From: Herpetosiphon giganteus
Lineage (GTDB): Bacteria; Chloroflexota; Chloroflexia; Chloroflexales; Herpetosiphonaceae
Direction: 5' to 3'
NCBI RefSeq assembly: GCF_016907925.1
Contig: NZ_JAFBCZ010000021.1
Span: forward strand, 53,046-117,045
Length of the DNA: 64,000 bases
Shown: in pieces, positions 18,968-26,319 of the stretch
Position numbering within the stretch: position 1 is the first letter of the stretch
How the letters are laid out: every line of letters starts with the position of its first letter
The notes under the pieces: model-generated
Database searches by the model: none
What the model was told of the DNA's origin: nothing
Seen by the model: only the letters and a program-made list of their open reading frames with translations
Program-made: the position numbers and the translations under genes

Positions 18968-19393
18968 TCAGGCTTGCGATGGATGTTGGGGTTGCGCTCG
19001 GCGACTAGCCAGCGCATACAACACCGTGGTGATGCTAAACGAACTGCTAGGAAAGATAAAAAAGTAGCGCAACGAAAGCACCGCCAAGCCCAACGAGACT
19101 GCGCTATTGAAGCGCCAAATTGCCCGCAAACGGGCTGGTTCATTGCCCAACGCCCGCAAAATCAGCAAATTCAACACACCATAGCCAATCAATAGATAGC
19201 CCATTGTCAACGAAAAACCGCTACTCAATTGCAACATGCTGCGTTGAACGCCAGGCAACTGCACCTGAATTTGGCGCAACTGCGTGGCTGCGCTTGAATC
19301 TGCTTCAGTTGCAAACAATTGAAAGTAAAGATGGCCCAGCCCAACGATTATAAAAATCCAAGCACCAAGCTTGCCCAGAAATGAGGTTTGCAT
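18968..19393 (-). CDS. Small four-helix membrane protein (operon with TetR)
   Basis: 141 residues from ATG 19393. This start overlaps the stop of the upstream gene by one base (TGATG) and has AAGGAGC in front; the longer frame reading into the upstream gene is rejected. Four hydrophobic helices are seen (about 9-27, 56-80, 92-112, 115-133). The family resembles small uncharacterised membrane proteins that travel with TetR regulators; I cannot name it with certainty. Probably the last gene of the operon, translationally coupled to the gene before it. Confidence 0.7.
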   Translation of the reverse strand: MQTSFLGKLGAWIFIIVGLGHLYFQLFATEADSSAATQLRQIQVQLPGVQRSMLQLSSGFSLTMGYLLIGYGVLNLLILRALGNEPARLRAIWRFNSAVSLGLAVLSLRYFFIFPSSSFSITTVLYALASRRAQPQHPSQA

Positions 19394-19788
19394 CAATCTG
19401 CTCCTTGCATAATCAGGTTTGAACGTGGCGTTGCCCACCAGGTTAGCCCAGCCAACGCTGCCAATAAAAGCCATTGCGGAGCTAACCATAGCTGCCCAGC
19501 AACTACGAGGTTCAGTAGCAACCACAGTGCGCTATAAGCCAGATAGTGACCAATAATTGCTCGCGCTTGTTCAATTGGCCGAGCATGGCGTTCTAAGCGC
19601 CAAACTTGATACGCCAACCAACCAAGCTGAATGGTCAGCATATGCCAAGTTGCCACCAGTTCTAAGCGCGGGCTGGCTGCTAGATTAGCTTGATTCAAGG
19701 CCTGAATGCTGGTCAATTGACCAGCCAGACCATGAATTAACGCCGTCGCCACCCCAACCAAGCCCACAATTGTTGTGCGTGCTAGCAT
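19393..19788 (-). CDS. Small integral membrane protein (operon with TetR)
   Basis: 131 residues with about four hydrophobic helices: MLARTTIVGLVGVATALIHG at the N-terminus, LVATWHMLTIQLGWLAYQVW, YSALWLLLNLVVAGQLW, LLLAALAGLTWWA. No signal cleavage site or known motif is seen. It lies 9 bases after the stop of the DUF2867-like gene and overlaps the next gene by one base, so the genes are co-expressed. Function unknown; perhaps part of a membrane complex with its neighbour of similar size. Confidence 0.7.
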   Translation of the reverse strand: MLARTTIVGLVGVATALIHGLAGQLTSIQALNQANLAASPRLELVATWHMLTIQLGWLAYQVWRLERHARPIEQARAIIGHYLAYSALWLLLNLVVAGQLWLAPQWLLLAALAGLTWWATPRSNLIMQGAD

Positions 19789-19797
19789 CGTTTGCTC

Positions 19798-20319
19798 CTA
19801 TGCCGCTTGCAAGTTGGCCAGCCCAGCATTGATCATCTGGTTGACAACCACATGGTGAAATGGCCGAATCACATTAAAGTAGACTGGCCCAGTCCAAGCG
19901 TGATAGCGCACAATCGTGACCGTATGCAGCTTGTACTCTAACCCAGCAACTGGCTCCAAAACCACCGCCAACCATGCAGTCAGATGCGATTCGCTGGCCG
20001 AGGCCACCAAATACTGGCCTTCAGCCGCCGCCACAACCTTGAAAAAGCCCAAATTTTGGCCTGCTTGCATTGGCACTTGCTCAGGCCGCAGTTGGTTGCT
20101 GTTGGGAATACCATCTTGGCGCATGCCCAACATCCGCACAAAGCCCCAGCGAATCGCATACAACGTTTGCATCCAAGCTGGGTTATAGCCAATCATGGCG
20201 GCGATAAAACGGCGTAGCTCTTGCTCAGGTTCGGCGGTACGAATCTGGCGCGTTTTAACATCAACGTGATTCGCTTGGGCGATCAAGGGTGTGAGAATCG
20301 GGTGCTGCTGGATCGACAT
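19798..20319 (-). CDS. DUF2867-like protein
   Basis: 173 residues from ATG 20319, chosen for GGAGG 8 bases upstream. This start lies inside the 3' end of the TetR gene (59-base overlap), suggesting coupling. The chain has a lipid-binding-like pattern: RRFIAAMIGYNPAWMQTLYAIRWGFVRMLG, GFFKVVAAAEGQYLVASASESHLTAWLAVVLEP, KLHTVTIVRYHAWTGPVYFNVIRPFHHVVVNQMI. This is typical of DUF2867 proteins with an SRPBCC-like fold. Soluble, cytoplasmic. Ligand unknown. Confidence 0.75.
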   Translation of the reverse strand: MSIQQHPILTPLIAQANHVDVKTRQIRTAEPEQELRRFIAAMIGYNPAWMQTLYAIRWGFVRMLGMRQDGIPNSNQLRPEQVPMQAGQNLGFFKVVAAAEGQYLVASASESHLTAWLAVVLEPVAGLEYKLHTVTIVRYHAWTGPVYFNVIRPFHHVVVNQMINAGLANLQAA

Positions 20320-20884
20320 CAGGGCCTCCAGGAATTGCATATAAACGCAAAAATTCATCGTAGAGCTGGCGTAAACGTGACATTGGCAGCATTGGTTGCA
20401 TCAACACAGCGCCAAGCAAAATCACATAGGCATGCTGGGCCATCAATAAACCTTGATCGAGATTTCCAGTAATTGCACTACAAATTTCGGCCACAAAGCT
20501 CACCCGCAGGTTATCGATGCGTTCGATCATCGCCCGAACTTCAGCATCGTGCGCCGCCCAACCACGCATGGCAATTTCCACATCCCACGGGTCGTTGGCT
20601 GCATAAATCGCCACTATCGTCAGCAAATCAAACAACGCGCGTAATTTTTGGCTAGGATTGTTATAACCAGCCAAATGCTGAATAATATCTAAGGTATCTT
20701 GTTGCTCGAATTGCTGCAAAAGCGCGGTTTTGTAGCTTGGCCAGCCGCCAAAGTGATGATAGAACGAGCCTTTGGTCACCCCCAAATCGGTCGTCAAACG
20801 CTCAATTGTCAAGGCCGAAACCGATTCGCTGCTGAGAATACTCAGCCCATGTTGCAACCAATCTTCACGGCGTACCCGAGCCAT
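20261..20884 (-). CDS. TetR/AcrR-family transcriptional regulator
   Basis: 207 residues. The N-terminal helix-turn-helix is clear: LSILSSESVSALTIERLTTDLGVTKGSFYHHFGG. It is followed by an all-helical ligand domain with WDVEIAMRGWAAHDAEVRAMIERIDNLR. It is the first gene of a four-gene operon. A perfect palindrome sits between the -35 and -10 boxes in front of it (see 20910-20937), which fits autorepression. Ligand unknown. Confidence 0.92.
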   Translation of the reverse strand: MARVRREDWLQHGLSILSSESVSALTIERLTTDLGVTKGSFYHHFGGWPSYKTALLQQFEQQDTLDIIQHLAGYNNPSQKLRALFDLLTIVAIYAANDPWDVEIAMRGWAAHDAEVRAMIERIDNLRVSFVAEICSAITGNLDQGLLMAQHAYVILLGAVLMQPMLPMSRLRQLYDEFLRLYAIPGGPDVDPAAPDSHTLDRPSESR

Positions 20885-20909
20885 ACTGCCTCCGTTATGC
20901 CATTGCTAA

Positions 20910-20937
20910 AACATACCATACTGTATGGTATTGTCAA
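20910..20937 (-). promoter_or_regulatory. Promoter with TetR operator between -35 and -10
   Basis: On the minus strand: -35 TTGACA (20932-20937), 16-base spacer, -10 TATGTT (20910-20915). The spacer is almost filled by a perfect 8-3-8 inverted repeat (20913-20920 with 20924-20931; ATACCATAC-type half-site). The regulator encoded directly downstream is the natural candidate to bind here and block polymerase. Confidence 0.85.
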
Positions 20938-20976
20938 GTAGGCTTAAAATTCTAAAAATATTATCCATGAAAAGCT

Positions 20977-21006
20977 TTGACATTGGCCAAGCCCAAGGCC
21001 TACAAT
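20977..21006 (+). promoter_or_regulatory. Promoter of the alpha-galactosidase gene
   Basis: TTGACA (20977-20982), 18-base spacer, TACAAT (21001-21006). Initiation near 21013 would exclude the upstream ATG at 21014 as a leadered start and favours ATG 21050. The TetR operator lies only 40 bases upstream on the other side of the spacer. Confidence 0.65.
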
Positions 21007-21049
21007 TGATGCTATGGTAAGGAACGGCCCTTATCACATGGAGAAATGT

Positions 21050-22213
21050 ATGACTACTTCAGAGCAACCTCTCGCACCTACTCCGCCAATGGGTTGGAAC
21101 TCGTGGAATATGTTTGGTAGTACGATTCATGAAGATTCAGTCCGGGCCACAGCTGACGTGATTGTTAGCTCAGGGCTTAAGGATCTTGGTTATAACTATG
21201 TGGTGATTGATGATTGCTGGTCGACCAAAGTTGGCCGCGATGGCAATGGCGATTTGGTCGCCGACCCCGAAAAATTCCCCAGCGGCATCAAAGCGCTGGC
21301 CGATTATATTCATAGCCTCGATTTGAAAATTGGCATCTACTCCGACGCAGCGCATCTGACCTGCGCCAGCTACCCTGGCAGCTTTGGCTTCGAAGAGCAA
21401 GATGCGCAATTGTGGGCTTCGTGGGGCATCGATTTTCTGAAATATGATTTTTGTTTTGCGCCAACCGACCAAGCCACGGCGATCGACCGCTACACCCGCA
21501 TGGGCGAGGCCTTGCGCAAAACCAAGCGTCAGTTTCTCTACTCGCTCTGTGAGTGGGGTGGCCGCAGCCCACAGCTTTGGGGCCGCTCGGTTGGCGGGCA
21601 TATGTGGCGGGTCACTGGCGATATTTTCGATAGCTGGGTCGATATTTGGGTCGCGCCGCACAAATATTATGGCCTAGGCATTGACACGGCGATTGATATT
21701 GCCGCCAATTTGGCCGAATACGCAGGCCCCGATGCGTGGAACGATTTGGATATGCTGGTGGTCGGATTGAAAGGCAAAGGCCAAATCTCCGGCGGCGGCT
21801 TATCATTCATCGAATATCAAACCCATATGTCATTGTGGGTCATGGCCTGTTCGCCCTTGATGATCGGCTGCGATATTCGCAATATGGATCGTGAGACCAA
21901 CAGCTTATTGACCAATCGCGAAGTGTTGGCCGTTAACCAAGATCTGTTAGGCATTGCAGGCCGACGGGTCAAGCAAATTGGCACCTGCGAAATTTGGAAA
22001 AAGCCGCTGGCTGATGGCTCGGTTGCTGTTGCCTTGATCAATCGTGGCGCAAATGGCAGCGATCTGACCTTGCGCGCCTGCGATATTGGCCTGCTCGACA
22101 CGCCAAAATCGGTGCGCAACTTGTGGGAACAAGAAGATATTGCCGAATTTGGCGAAGCATGGCAAACCCGCATTCAACCCCACGAAACGCTGTTGCTCAA
22201 AATCAAAGCCTAA
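21050..22213 (+). CDS. Alpha-galactosidase, GH27
   Basis: 387 residues from ATG 21050, preceded by GGAGAA and by a promoter that makes earlier in-frame ATGs unlikely. The protein opens with PTPPMGWNSWNMF, the GH27 hallmark, followed by GYNYVVIDDCW. The catalytic nucleophile is Asp133 in LKYDFC and the acid/base is Asp191 in RVTGDIFDSW. A C-terminal beta domain follows. No signal peptide, so it probably acts in the cytoplasm, cleaving terminal alpha-galactosides such as melibiose or raffinose fragments after uptake; related alpha-N-acetylgalactosaminidases cannot be excluded. No sugar transporter is adjacent. Confidence 0.93.
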   Translation: MTTSEQPLAPTPPMGWNSWNMFGSTIHEDSVRATADVIVSSGLKDLGYNYVVIDDCWSTKVGRDGNGDLVADPEKFPSGIKALADYIHSLDLKIGIYSDAAHLTCASYPGSFGFEEQDAQLWASWGIDFLKYDFCFAPTDQATAIDRYTRMGEALRKTKRQFLYSLCEWGGRSPQLWGRSVGGHMWRVTGDIFDSWVDIWVAPHKYYGLGIDTAIDIAANLAEYAGPDAWNDLDMLVVGLKGKGQISGGGLSFIEYQTHMSLWVMACSPLMIGCDIRNMDRETNSLLTNREVLAVNQDLLGIAGRRVKQIGTCEIWKKPLADGSVAVALINRGANGSDLTLRACDIGLLDTPKSVRNLWEQEDIAEFGEAWQTRIQPHETLLLKIKA

Positions 22214-22231
22214 AATCAACGCCTCAAACCA

Positions 22232-22269
22232 AAGCCCCGTGAGATGTGATAGATCTCACGGGGCTTTTT
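22232..22269 (+). terminator. Rho-independent terminator after the GH27 gene
   Basis: A perfect 14-bp stem (22232-22245 with 22253-22266, 7-base loop) running into TTTTT. It separates the gene from a convergent neighbour and probably serves mainly the plus strand. Confidence 0.9.
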
Positions 22270-22281
22270 GCTTAATCAAGC

Positions 22282-23319
22282 TTAGGCATCTTTTTGAATT
22301 GGGGCCATAAAGACTTTGAAGACTGGAATTTCAGGCGTACGGCTGGGGGTAATGGTTGGCGTGTTGGTCGGCGTATTGGTTGGTGTTCGGGTTGGGGTGT
22401 TGGTTGGGGTATGGCTTGGAGTAATGGTTGGCGGCGTGCCGGTTGGAGTCCGCGTATTGGTCGGTGTATTGGTGGCCGTGTTGGTTGGTGTATTGGTTAC
22501 CGTGTTGGTTGGCGTATTGGTTGCCGTGCTCGTAGCTGTCGTTGTTGCTGTAGCTGTGTTTGAAGGCGTTGGCGTGTGGGTAATTGGGGTTGGCGTATCA
22601 CCACCAGACACGTCGCCCGAATAGCTAAAATCGTCGATCGCAAGGTAATTACCGTTATCAATAGTATCGACCACATAGTGACGGAAGCCAATCCGACCTA
22701 CGGTTGGCTGGTTCACACCACTGATGGTATAGGTAAATTGCGACCAAGCGGTACATGGGTAGCCATCGCTGCCATCGGGATCATTCGCTGCATCCAGATC
22801 GGGATTGATTCGACCAAGCAGATTGGTGAAATTCCCAGTGTTATTGCCACTTGCAACATTGGTGCTTGTGCCAGCAGTACTGAAGCGAATATCTAAACGA
22901 TCAGGATTCGCAAGACAATCAGCAGCTCGCGTCCAAAATGTAACAGTCTTACCATTTTCTAGAACAAGCGGAGGAGTTAATAACCAGTTACTGACGATTG
23001 CGTCATTGTCACTCGTCGATGCGCGCCACGAAGAAGCAGCATAGGAATTTTCATTACCTGAATGCGAATCAAAATAGTCATAGCCATTTGATTTGCCCTG
23101 TTTCCAAACAATATGCTGATTGACATTATCGTTGCGTGGCTCACTGCCATTCACAACCACCCAGCCATCTGCCAAAGCAGCAGAAAATGAATCGAAGTTT
23201 TCATTCAAGACCGTGGGCGCTGTAGGTGCGGTGGGCGCTTGAGGTTGAACCAACCCCTGTAGACCGATCCCGGCTAGTAAGAGTATCCCTAAAAGCGAAG
23301 CTCGAAAGCGTGTTGCCAT
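22282..23319 (-). CDS. Secreted protein with jelly-roll domain, Thr/Pro linker and C-terminal hydrophobic patch
   Basis: 345 residues. It has a Sec signal ([23 protein letters not shown]), then a 'choice-of-anchor J'-type domain (about 40-235: [19 protein letters not shown] ... [20 protein letters not shown] ... [10 protein letters not shown]). About 85 residues of TPT/NTPT repeats form a stiff, probably glycosylated stalk, and the end is [14 protein letters not shown]. The same stalk-plus-patch plan is common in Chloroflexota exported proteins and recalls YIPMVMK in the giant protein at 5158-15375. Probably cell-surface or extracellular. Ligand unknown. Confidence 0.8.
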   Translation of the reverse strand: MATRFRASLLGILLLAGIGLQGLVQPQAPTAPTAPTVLNENFDSFSAALADGWVVVNGSEPRNDNVNQHIVWKQGKSNGYDYFDSHSGNENSYAASSWRASTSDNDAIVSNWLLTPPLVLENGKTVTFWTRAADCLANPDRLDIRFSTAGTSTNVASGNNTGNFTNLLGRINPDLDAANDPDGSDGYPCTAWSQFTYTISGVNQPTVGRIGFRHYVVDTIDNGNYLAIDDFSYSGDVSGGDTPTPITHTPTPSNTATATTTATSTATNTPTNTVTNTPTNTATNTPTNTRTPTGTPPTITPSHTPTNTPTRTPTNTPTNTPTITPSRTPEIPVFKVFMAPIQKDA

Positions 23320-23358
23320 GTGTGCGATGACCTCCCCATATAAGTGCAGATACCCCTA

Positions 23359-23387
23359 AGTATAAGAAAACACTTAACAATCTGCAA
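23359..23387 (-). promoter_or_regulatory. Promoter of the jelly-roll surface-protein gene
   Basis: On the minus strand: TTGCAG (23382-23387), 17-base spacer, TATACT (23359-23364), about 40 bases before the start codon. Confidence 0.65.
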
Positions 23388-23427
23388 CATGCACATGGGA
23401 AGATAGTCCTAGGCGCGTGCGTAGCCT

Positions 23428-23458
23428 ATGGCAGATAGTTACTAGGACTATCTGCCAT
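23428..23458. other. Hairpin between convergently read units
   Basis: A perfect 12-bp inverted repeat (23428-23439 with 23447-23458) with a 7-base loop and no T-tract on either side. It lies 15 bases after the stop of the quinone oxidoreductase gene and may act as a transcript 3' end or protein-binding site. Part of it recurs at 23401-23412 (agatagtcctag). Confidence 0.45.
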
Positions 23459-23472
23459 GAGGATGCATGAAT

Positions 23473-24414
23473 TTAGCTCACTTTGACCACAATTTTGCCG
23501 CGCACTCGATTGCTTTGCATGCGCTCGTGGGCCGCAGCAAGTTCGGCAAAGCCAAAAACGTGCTCAACTTCAATCCGCAGTTGTTGGCTGTCGATCAATT
23601 GGGCAATTGCTGTAAGTTGGGTTTGATTCGCTTGGACAAGGTGGCTCAAGCTCTTGCCTGCGTGGGCCGCAGCCAAATCTGCTGGGGGCGAGCCAACAAT
23701 CGTAACCAAGCCAGCGTGAGGTTTTAGCACTGCATACGAGCGCGCTTGCACCTCGCCGCCAACCGTATCAAACACCACATTAACTGGCTCGATTTGTTGC
23801 TCAAATGGGGCAGCCGTATAATCAACAAATTGATCAACGCCCAATTCGCGCACAAAGCCTTCGTTGCGGGCCGAAGCGGTGGCAATCACATGCGCGCCGC
23901 GTAATTTGGCCAATTGCACCGCCACATGGCCAACGCCACCAGCAGCAGCATGAATCAGCGCTCGATCACCAGCCTGCAAACCAACCAGATCGAAGGCTTG
24001 CCAAGCAGTCAAGGCCACCAATGGCACAGCTGCCGCTGCTTCAAAACTCAGGCTTGCGGGCTTAGCCGCAACTTCGCTCGCTGGCGCAAGCACATATTCT
24101 GCATAGGCTCCAGCAGGCGTTGGAAAATTAACCATGCCATAGACTGCATCGCCAACCTGCCACTGCGAGACGTTCGCACCAACCTCGGCAATCGTACCCG
24201 CCACATCCCAGCCCAGCACTAATGGAAAGGTATCGTTGCCAAAAAAGTCTGGAATATAGCCCGCCCGCACTTTATAATCAACCGGATTAATCCCAATTGC
24301 ATGCACTTTGATTAATACTTGATCGGCTGCTGGTGCAGGCCGCTCAATTTCAGCCTGCACCAATTCGTCGATGCCACCATAGCGCTTAATTTGAACTGCT
24401 TTCATCGTTGCCAT
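23473..24414 (-). CDS. NADPH:quinone oxidoreductase, MDR superfamily
   Basis: 313 residues from ATG 24414 (AAGGA 10 bases upstream); an in-frame ATG at 24432 has no ribosome site. The protein has the zinc-free quinone-reductase layout: MKAVQIKRYGG, NPVDYKVRAGY, PLVLGWDVAGTIAEVG, the nucleotide-binding HAAAGGVGHVAVQLAKLRGA, and a FDTVGG turn. No catalytic zinc cysteines are visible. It should use NADPH to reduce quinones or enones in the cytoplasm. It is divergent from an HxlR-type regulator with a shared operator, an arrangement known for the QorR-qor2 pair of corynebacteria. Confidence 0.87.
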   Translation of the reverse strand: MATMKAVQIKRYGGIDELVQAEIERPAPAADQVLIKVHAIGINPVDYKVRAGYIPDFFGNDTFPLVLGWDVAGTIAEVGANVSQWQVGDAVYGMVNFPTPAGAYAEYVLAPASEVAAKPASLSFEAAAAVPLVALTAWQAFDLVGLQAGDRALIHAAAGGVGHVAVQLAKLRGAHVIATASARNEGFVRELGVDQFVDYTAAPFEQQIEPVNVVFDTVGGEVQARSYAVLKPHAGLVTIVGSPPADLAAAHAGKSLSHLVQANQTQLTAIAQLIDSQQLRIEVEHVFGFAELAAAHERMQSNRVRGKIVVKVS

Positions 24415-24456
24415 ATCCAGGTATCCTTCCATCTAGAGAACCAAAACTTTGTGCTT

Positions 24457-24484
24457 AGTATAAACCGTGCTATGATTTTTACAA
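24457..24484 (-). promoter_or_regulatory. Promoter of the quinone oxidoreductase gene
   Basis: On the minus strand: TTGTAA (24479-24484), 16-base spacer, TATACT (24457-24462). The adjacent palindrome at 24492-24518 starts 8 bases upstream of its -35. Confidence 0.6.
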
Positions 24485-24491
24485 GAACGCA

Positions 24492-24525
24492 CAATTTTGT
24501 TGGGTACTAACAAAATTGATACTAT
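24492..24525 (+). promoter_or_regulatory. HxlR operator and promoter in divergent spacer
   Basis: A perfect 10-bp inverted repeat (CAATTTTGTT at 24492-24501 with AACAAAATTG at 24509-24518; spacer GGGTACT). It overlaps a plus-strand promoter, TTGTTG (24498-24503) - 16 bases - TACTAT (24520-24525). The position fits autoregulation by the HxlR protein and joint control of the oxidoreductase. Confidence 0.7.
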
Positions 24526-24548
24526 TGGATTACAAAGGGCTAAATCGT

Positions 24549-24911
24549 ATGTGTCATGATTATGGGTTCAGCTATTCGTGCCCCGTTGAGGCCACCATTG
24601 CGGTGATTGGCGGCAAGTGGAAGTGTGTGATTTTGTTTCATCTGTGCGATGGCAAGAAGCGCTTTAGCCAATTGCAACGCTTTTTGCCCGAAATTACCCA
24701 GCGTATGCTGACCCTGCAACTGCGCGAACTTGAAGCCGATGGGGTGATTAGCCGCACGGTCTATGCCGAAGTGCCGCCACGGGTCGAATATGCGCTGACT
24801 GAGTTTGGCGAGAGTTTGCGGCCAATTCTCTTTCTGATGCGCGATTGGGGTCAGGAGTATCGCGATACGATTGTGGATACCAAAACCCGTCAAGCTAGCC
24901 AAACTAACTAA
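24549..24911 (+). CDS. HxlR/DUF24-family winged-helix regulator
   Basis: 120 residues from ATG 24549. The family core is plain: CPVEATIAVIGGKWKCVILFHL, then RFSQLQRFLPEITQRMLTLQLRELEADGVI, then PPRVEYALTEFGESL. Cys11 precedes the Pro-Val-Glu segment, where redox-sensing DUF24 regulators (YodB, QorR, HypR) keep their reactive cysteine; two more Cys lie at position 2 and in KWKC. It is therefore likely a thiol sensor of quinones or electrophiles. It ends 3 bases from a convergent gene. Confidence 0.92.
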   Translation: MCHDYGFSYSCPVEATIAVIGGKWKCVILFHLCDGKKRFSQLQRFLPEITQRMLTLQLRELEADGVISRTVYAEVPPRVEYALTEFGESLRPILFLMRDWGQEYRDTIVDTKTRQASQTN

Positions 24912-24914
24912 ATA

Positions 24915-25700
24915 TCAATCGGCATTTAACAAACGGCGATAGGTTTGCAAAGCAAGTGGAATTCGCGGGCCATACCAGGTGAGCAATTGGCCATCGCAGC
25001 AATTAATTTGGGGAGCCAAGCCCTGCAATTCCGCAACATCGGCTTGGCTAAATATGTATGGTTCGTCGGGGAGTAACATTCGATCTGGTTGCAAAGCCGC
25101 AATTTCAGCCAATTCCAAGCGTGGATAGCGGCCCGCTGGATCGGCCAAACAACTGCTTGCCCCGCAGCAGGCCAACAAATCGGCGGCGTAGGTCGCTTTA
25201 CCAACCCACATCCATGGGTCGCGCCAAATTGCGGTGGCCACTCGTTGTTGCCGAAGAGGCGCAAGCGCCATCTCAGCCTGAATCGCCTCAATCAAGGGCG
25301 TAGCCTGCTCGCTGCGTCCAAGCATGCTGGCAATCGTTTGCAACGAAGCCATGGCCTGTTGCACGCTATCAATCTCGCTCACATAAATCGTCAAGCCAGC
25401 AGCTGCGAGCGCAACAATATCACGCTCACGATTTTCTTCCTTGTTGGCGATAATTAAATCGGGCGCAAGCGCAATAATCTGCTCGCGATTGGGATTTTTC
25501 GTGCCACGCAGTTTTGGCACTGTGGCCACTTGTTCAGCAGGCACAATGCAATAATCGGTGATGCCAACAATCTGCTCGGCCAAGCCCAACCAAAAAAGAT
25601 ACTCGGTGAGGCTTGGCACCAAGCAGACAATGCGCTTTGGCACGCGATCGAAGCACAATTCACGCCCTAAATCATCGGTTATGTTATAAAATTTGGCCAA
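24915..25700 (-). CDS. BtuF/TroA-like helical-backbone metal or cobalamin receptor, no signal peptide
   Basis: 261 residues. The N-terminal KRIVCLVPSLTEYLFWLGL and VPKLRGTKNPNREQIIALAPDLIIANKEENR are classical for vitamin B12/iron-siderophore binding lobes; the long linking helix and second lobe (PDRMLLPDEPYIF) follow. No signal peptide or lipobox is seen and no permease or ATPase is close. The only usable start is TTG 25700, inside the end of the upstream YIP1 gene (17-base overlap), with a poor ribosome site. Cytosolic members of this family are known but their role is unclear. Confidence 0.8.
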   Translation of the reverse strand: MAKFYNITDDLGRELCFDRVPKRIVCLVPSLTEYLFWLGLAEQIVGITDYCIVPAEQVATVPKLRGTKNPNREQIIALAPDLIIANKEENRERDIVALAAAGLTIYVSEIDSVQQAMASLQTIASMLGRSEQATPLIEAIQAEMALAPLRQQRVATAIWRDPWMWVGKATYAADLLACCGASSCLADPAGRYPRLELAEIAALQPDRMLLPDEPYIFSQADVAELQGLAPQINCCDGQLLTWYGPRIPLALQTYRRLLNAD

Positions 25701-26319
25701 CCAAATACCCCAAGAAACTCAGAATCAGGTTATAGAACAGCAAGCCATAAGCAACGCTGACGAAGGTTTCTTCATAGGGCTTGGAAAAAAGCACCCGCAG
25801 CGCCTTCAGCGTCGCAATCATAAACAGCAAACTCACAGCCAAGCTCGAAATTCCACCAACAAAGCTCACAAAGCCCGTTAGCAAATAGAAAAGCCCGCCT
25901 ACAACAAGCATAATTGGCGGCCAAGCCATAGCTAAGGCCGTGGCAAATTCATCACGTTGGCGAAAACTCAAGCGCTGGCGTTGGGCAATAAACGAAATCA
26001 AAGCCGCAAAGCCTGCCGTATGCCCAACTACATTAATGAGCAGCAATTGAGCAGCCTGCTTGCCTGGCGCATGATTCACCAACATCGCAATCAGCAACAG
26101 CAACAAACCACTCATAAACGCGCCAATCGCGACATAGATCAAGGCGTTTTTGAGCGAGCCACGCCCGCGCACGAGGCCAAATGGCGGTTCGCTGGGCTTG
26201 CCAGCCAAGGCAATCGAGGCTTGCAGCAGTTCAGGAAGTTGCATTGTTGGAATGGGAGGTGATGGCGGCGACGATGGAGCAGATTGTGATGACGACGGCT
26301 GAGGGTTACGAAAACTCAT
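25684..26319 (-). CDS. YIP1-family integral membrane protein
   Basis: 211 residues from ATG 26319 (GGAGGA 6 bases upstream). A Ser/Pro/Gln-rich cytoplasmic N-terminus (1-45) precedes five hydrophobic helices between about 65 and 205, the layout of bacterial Yip1-domain proteins. The start overlaps the stop of the glycosyltransferase gene (ATGA), so translation is coupled. Exact role unknown; such proteins are often encoded with envelope-biogenesis genes, as here. Confidence 0.75.
   Translation of the reverse strand: MSFRNPQPSSSQSAPSSPPSPPIPTMQLPELLQASIALAGKPSEPPFGLVRGRGSLKNALIYVAIGAFMSGLLLLLIAMLVNHAPGKQAAQLLLINVVGHTAGFAALISFIAQRQRLSFRQRDEFATALAMAWPPIMLVVGGLFYLLTGFVSFVGGISSLAVSLLFMIATLKALRVLFSKPYEETFVSVAYGLLFYNLILSFLGYLVGQIL

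Noticed and set aside
22294..22624. Plus-strand Gly/Val-rich open frames opposite the Thr/Pro linker
   Set aside because: They arise from the complement of ACxCCx repeats in the surface-protein stalk and have no ribosome site or recognisable domain.
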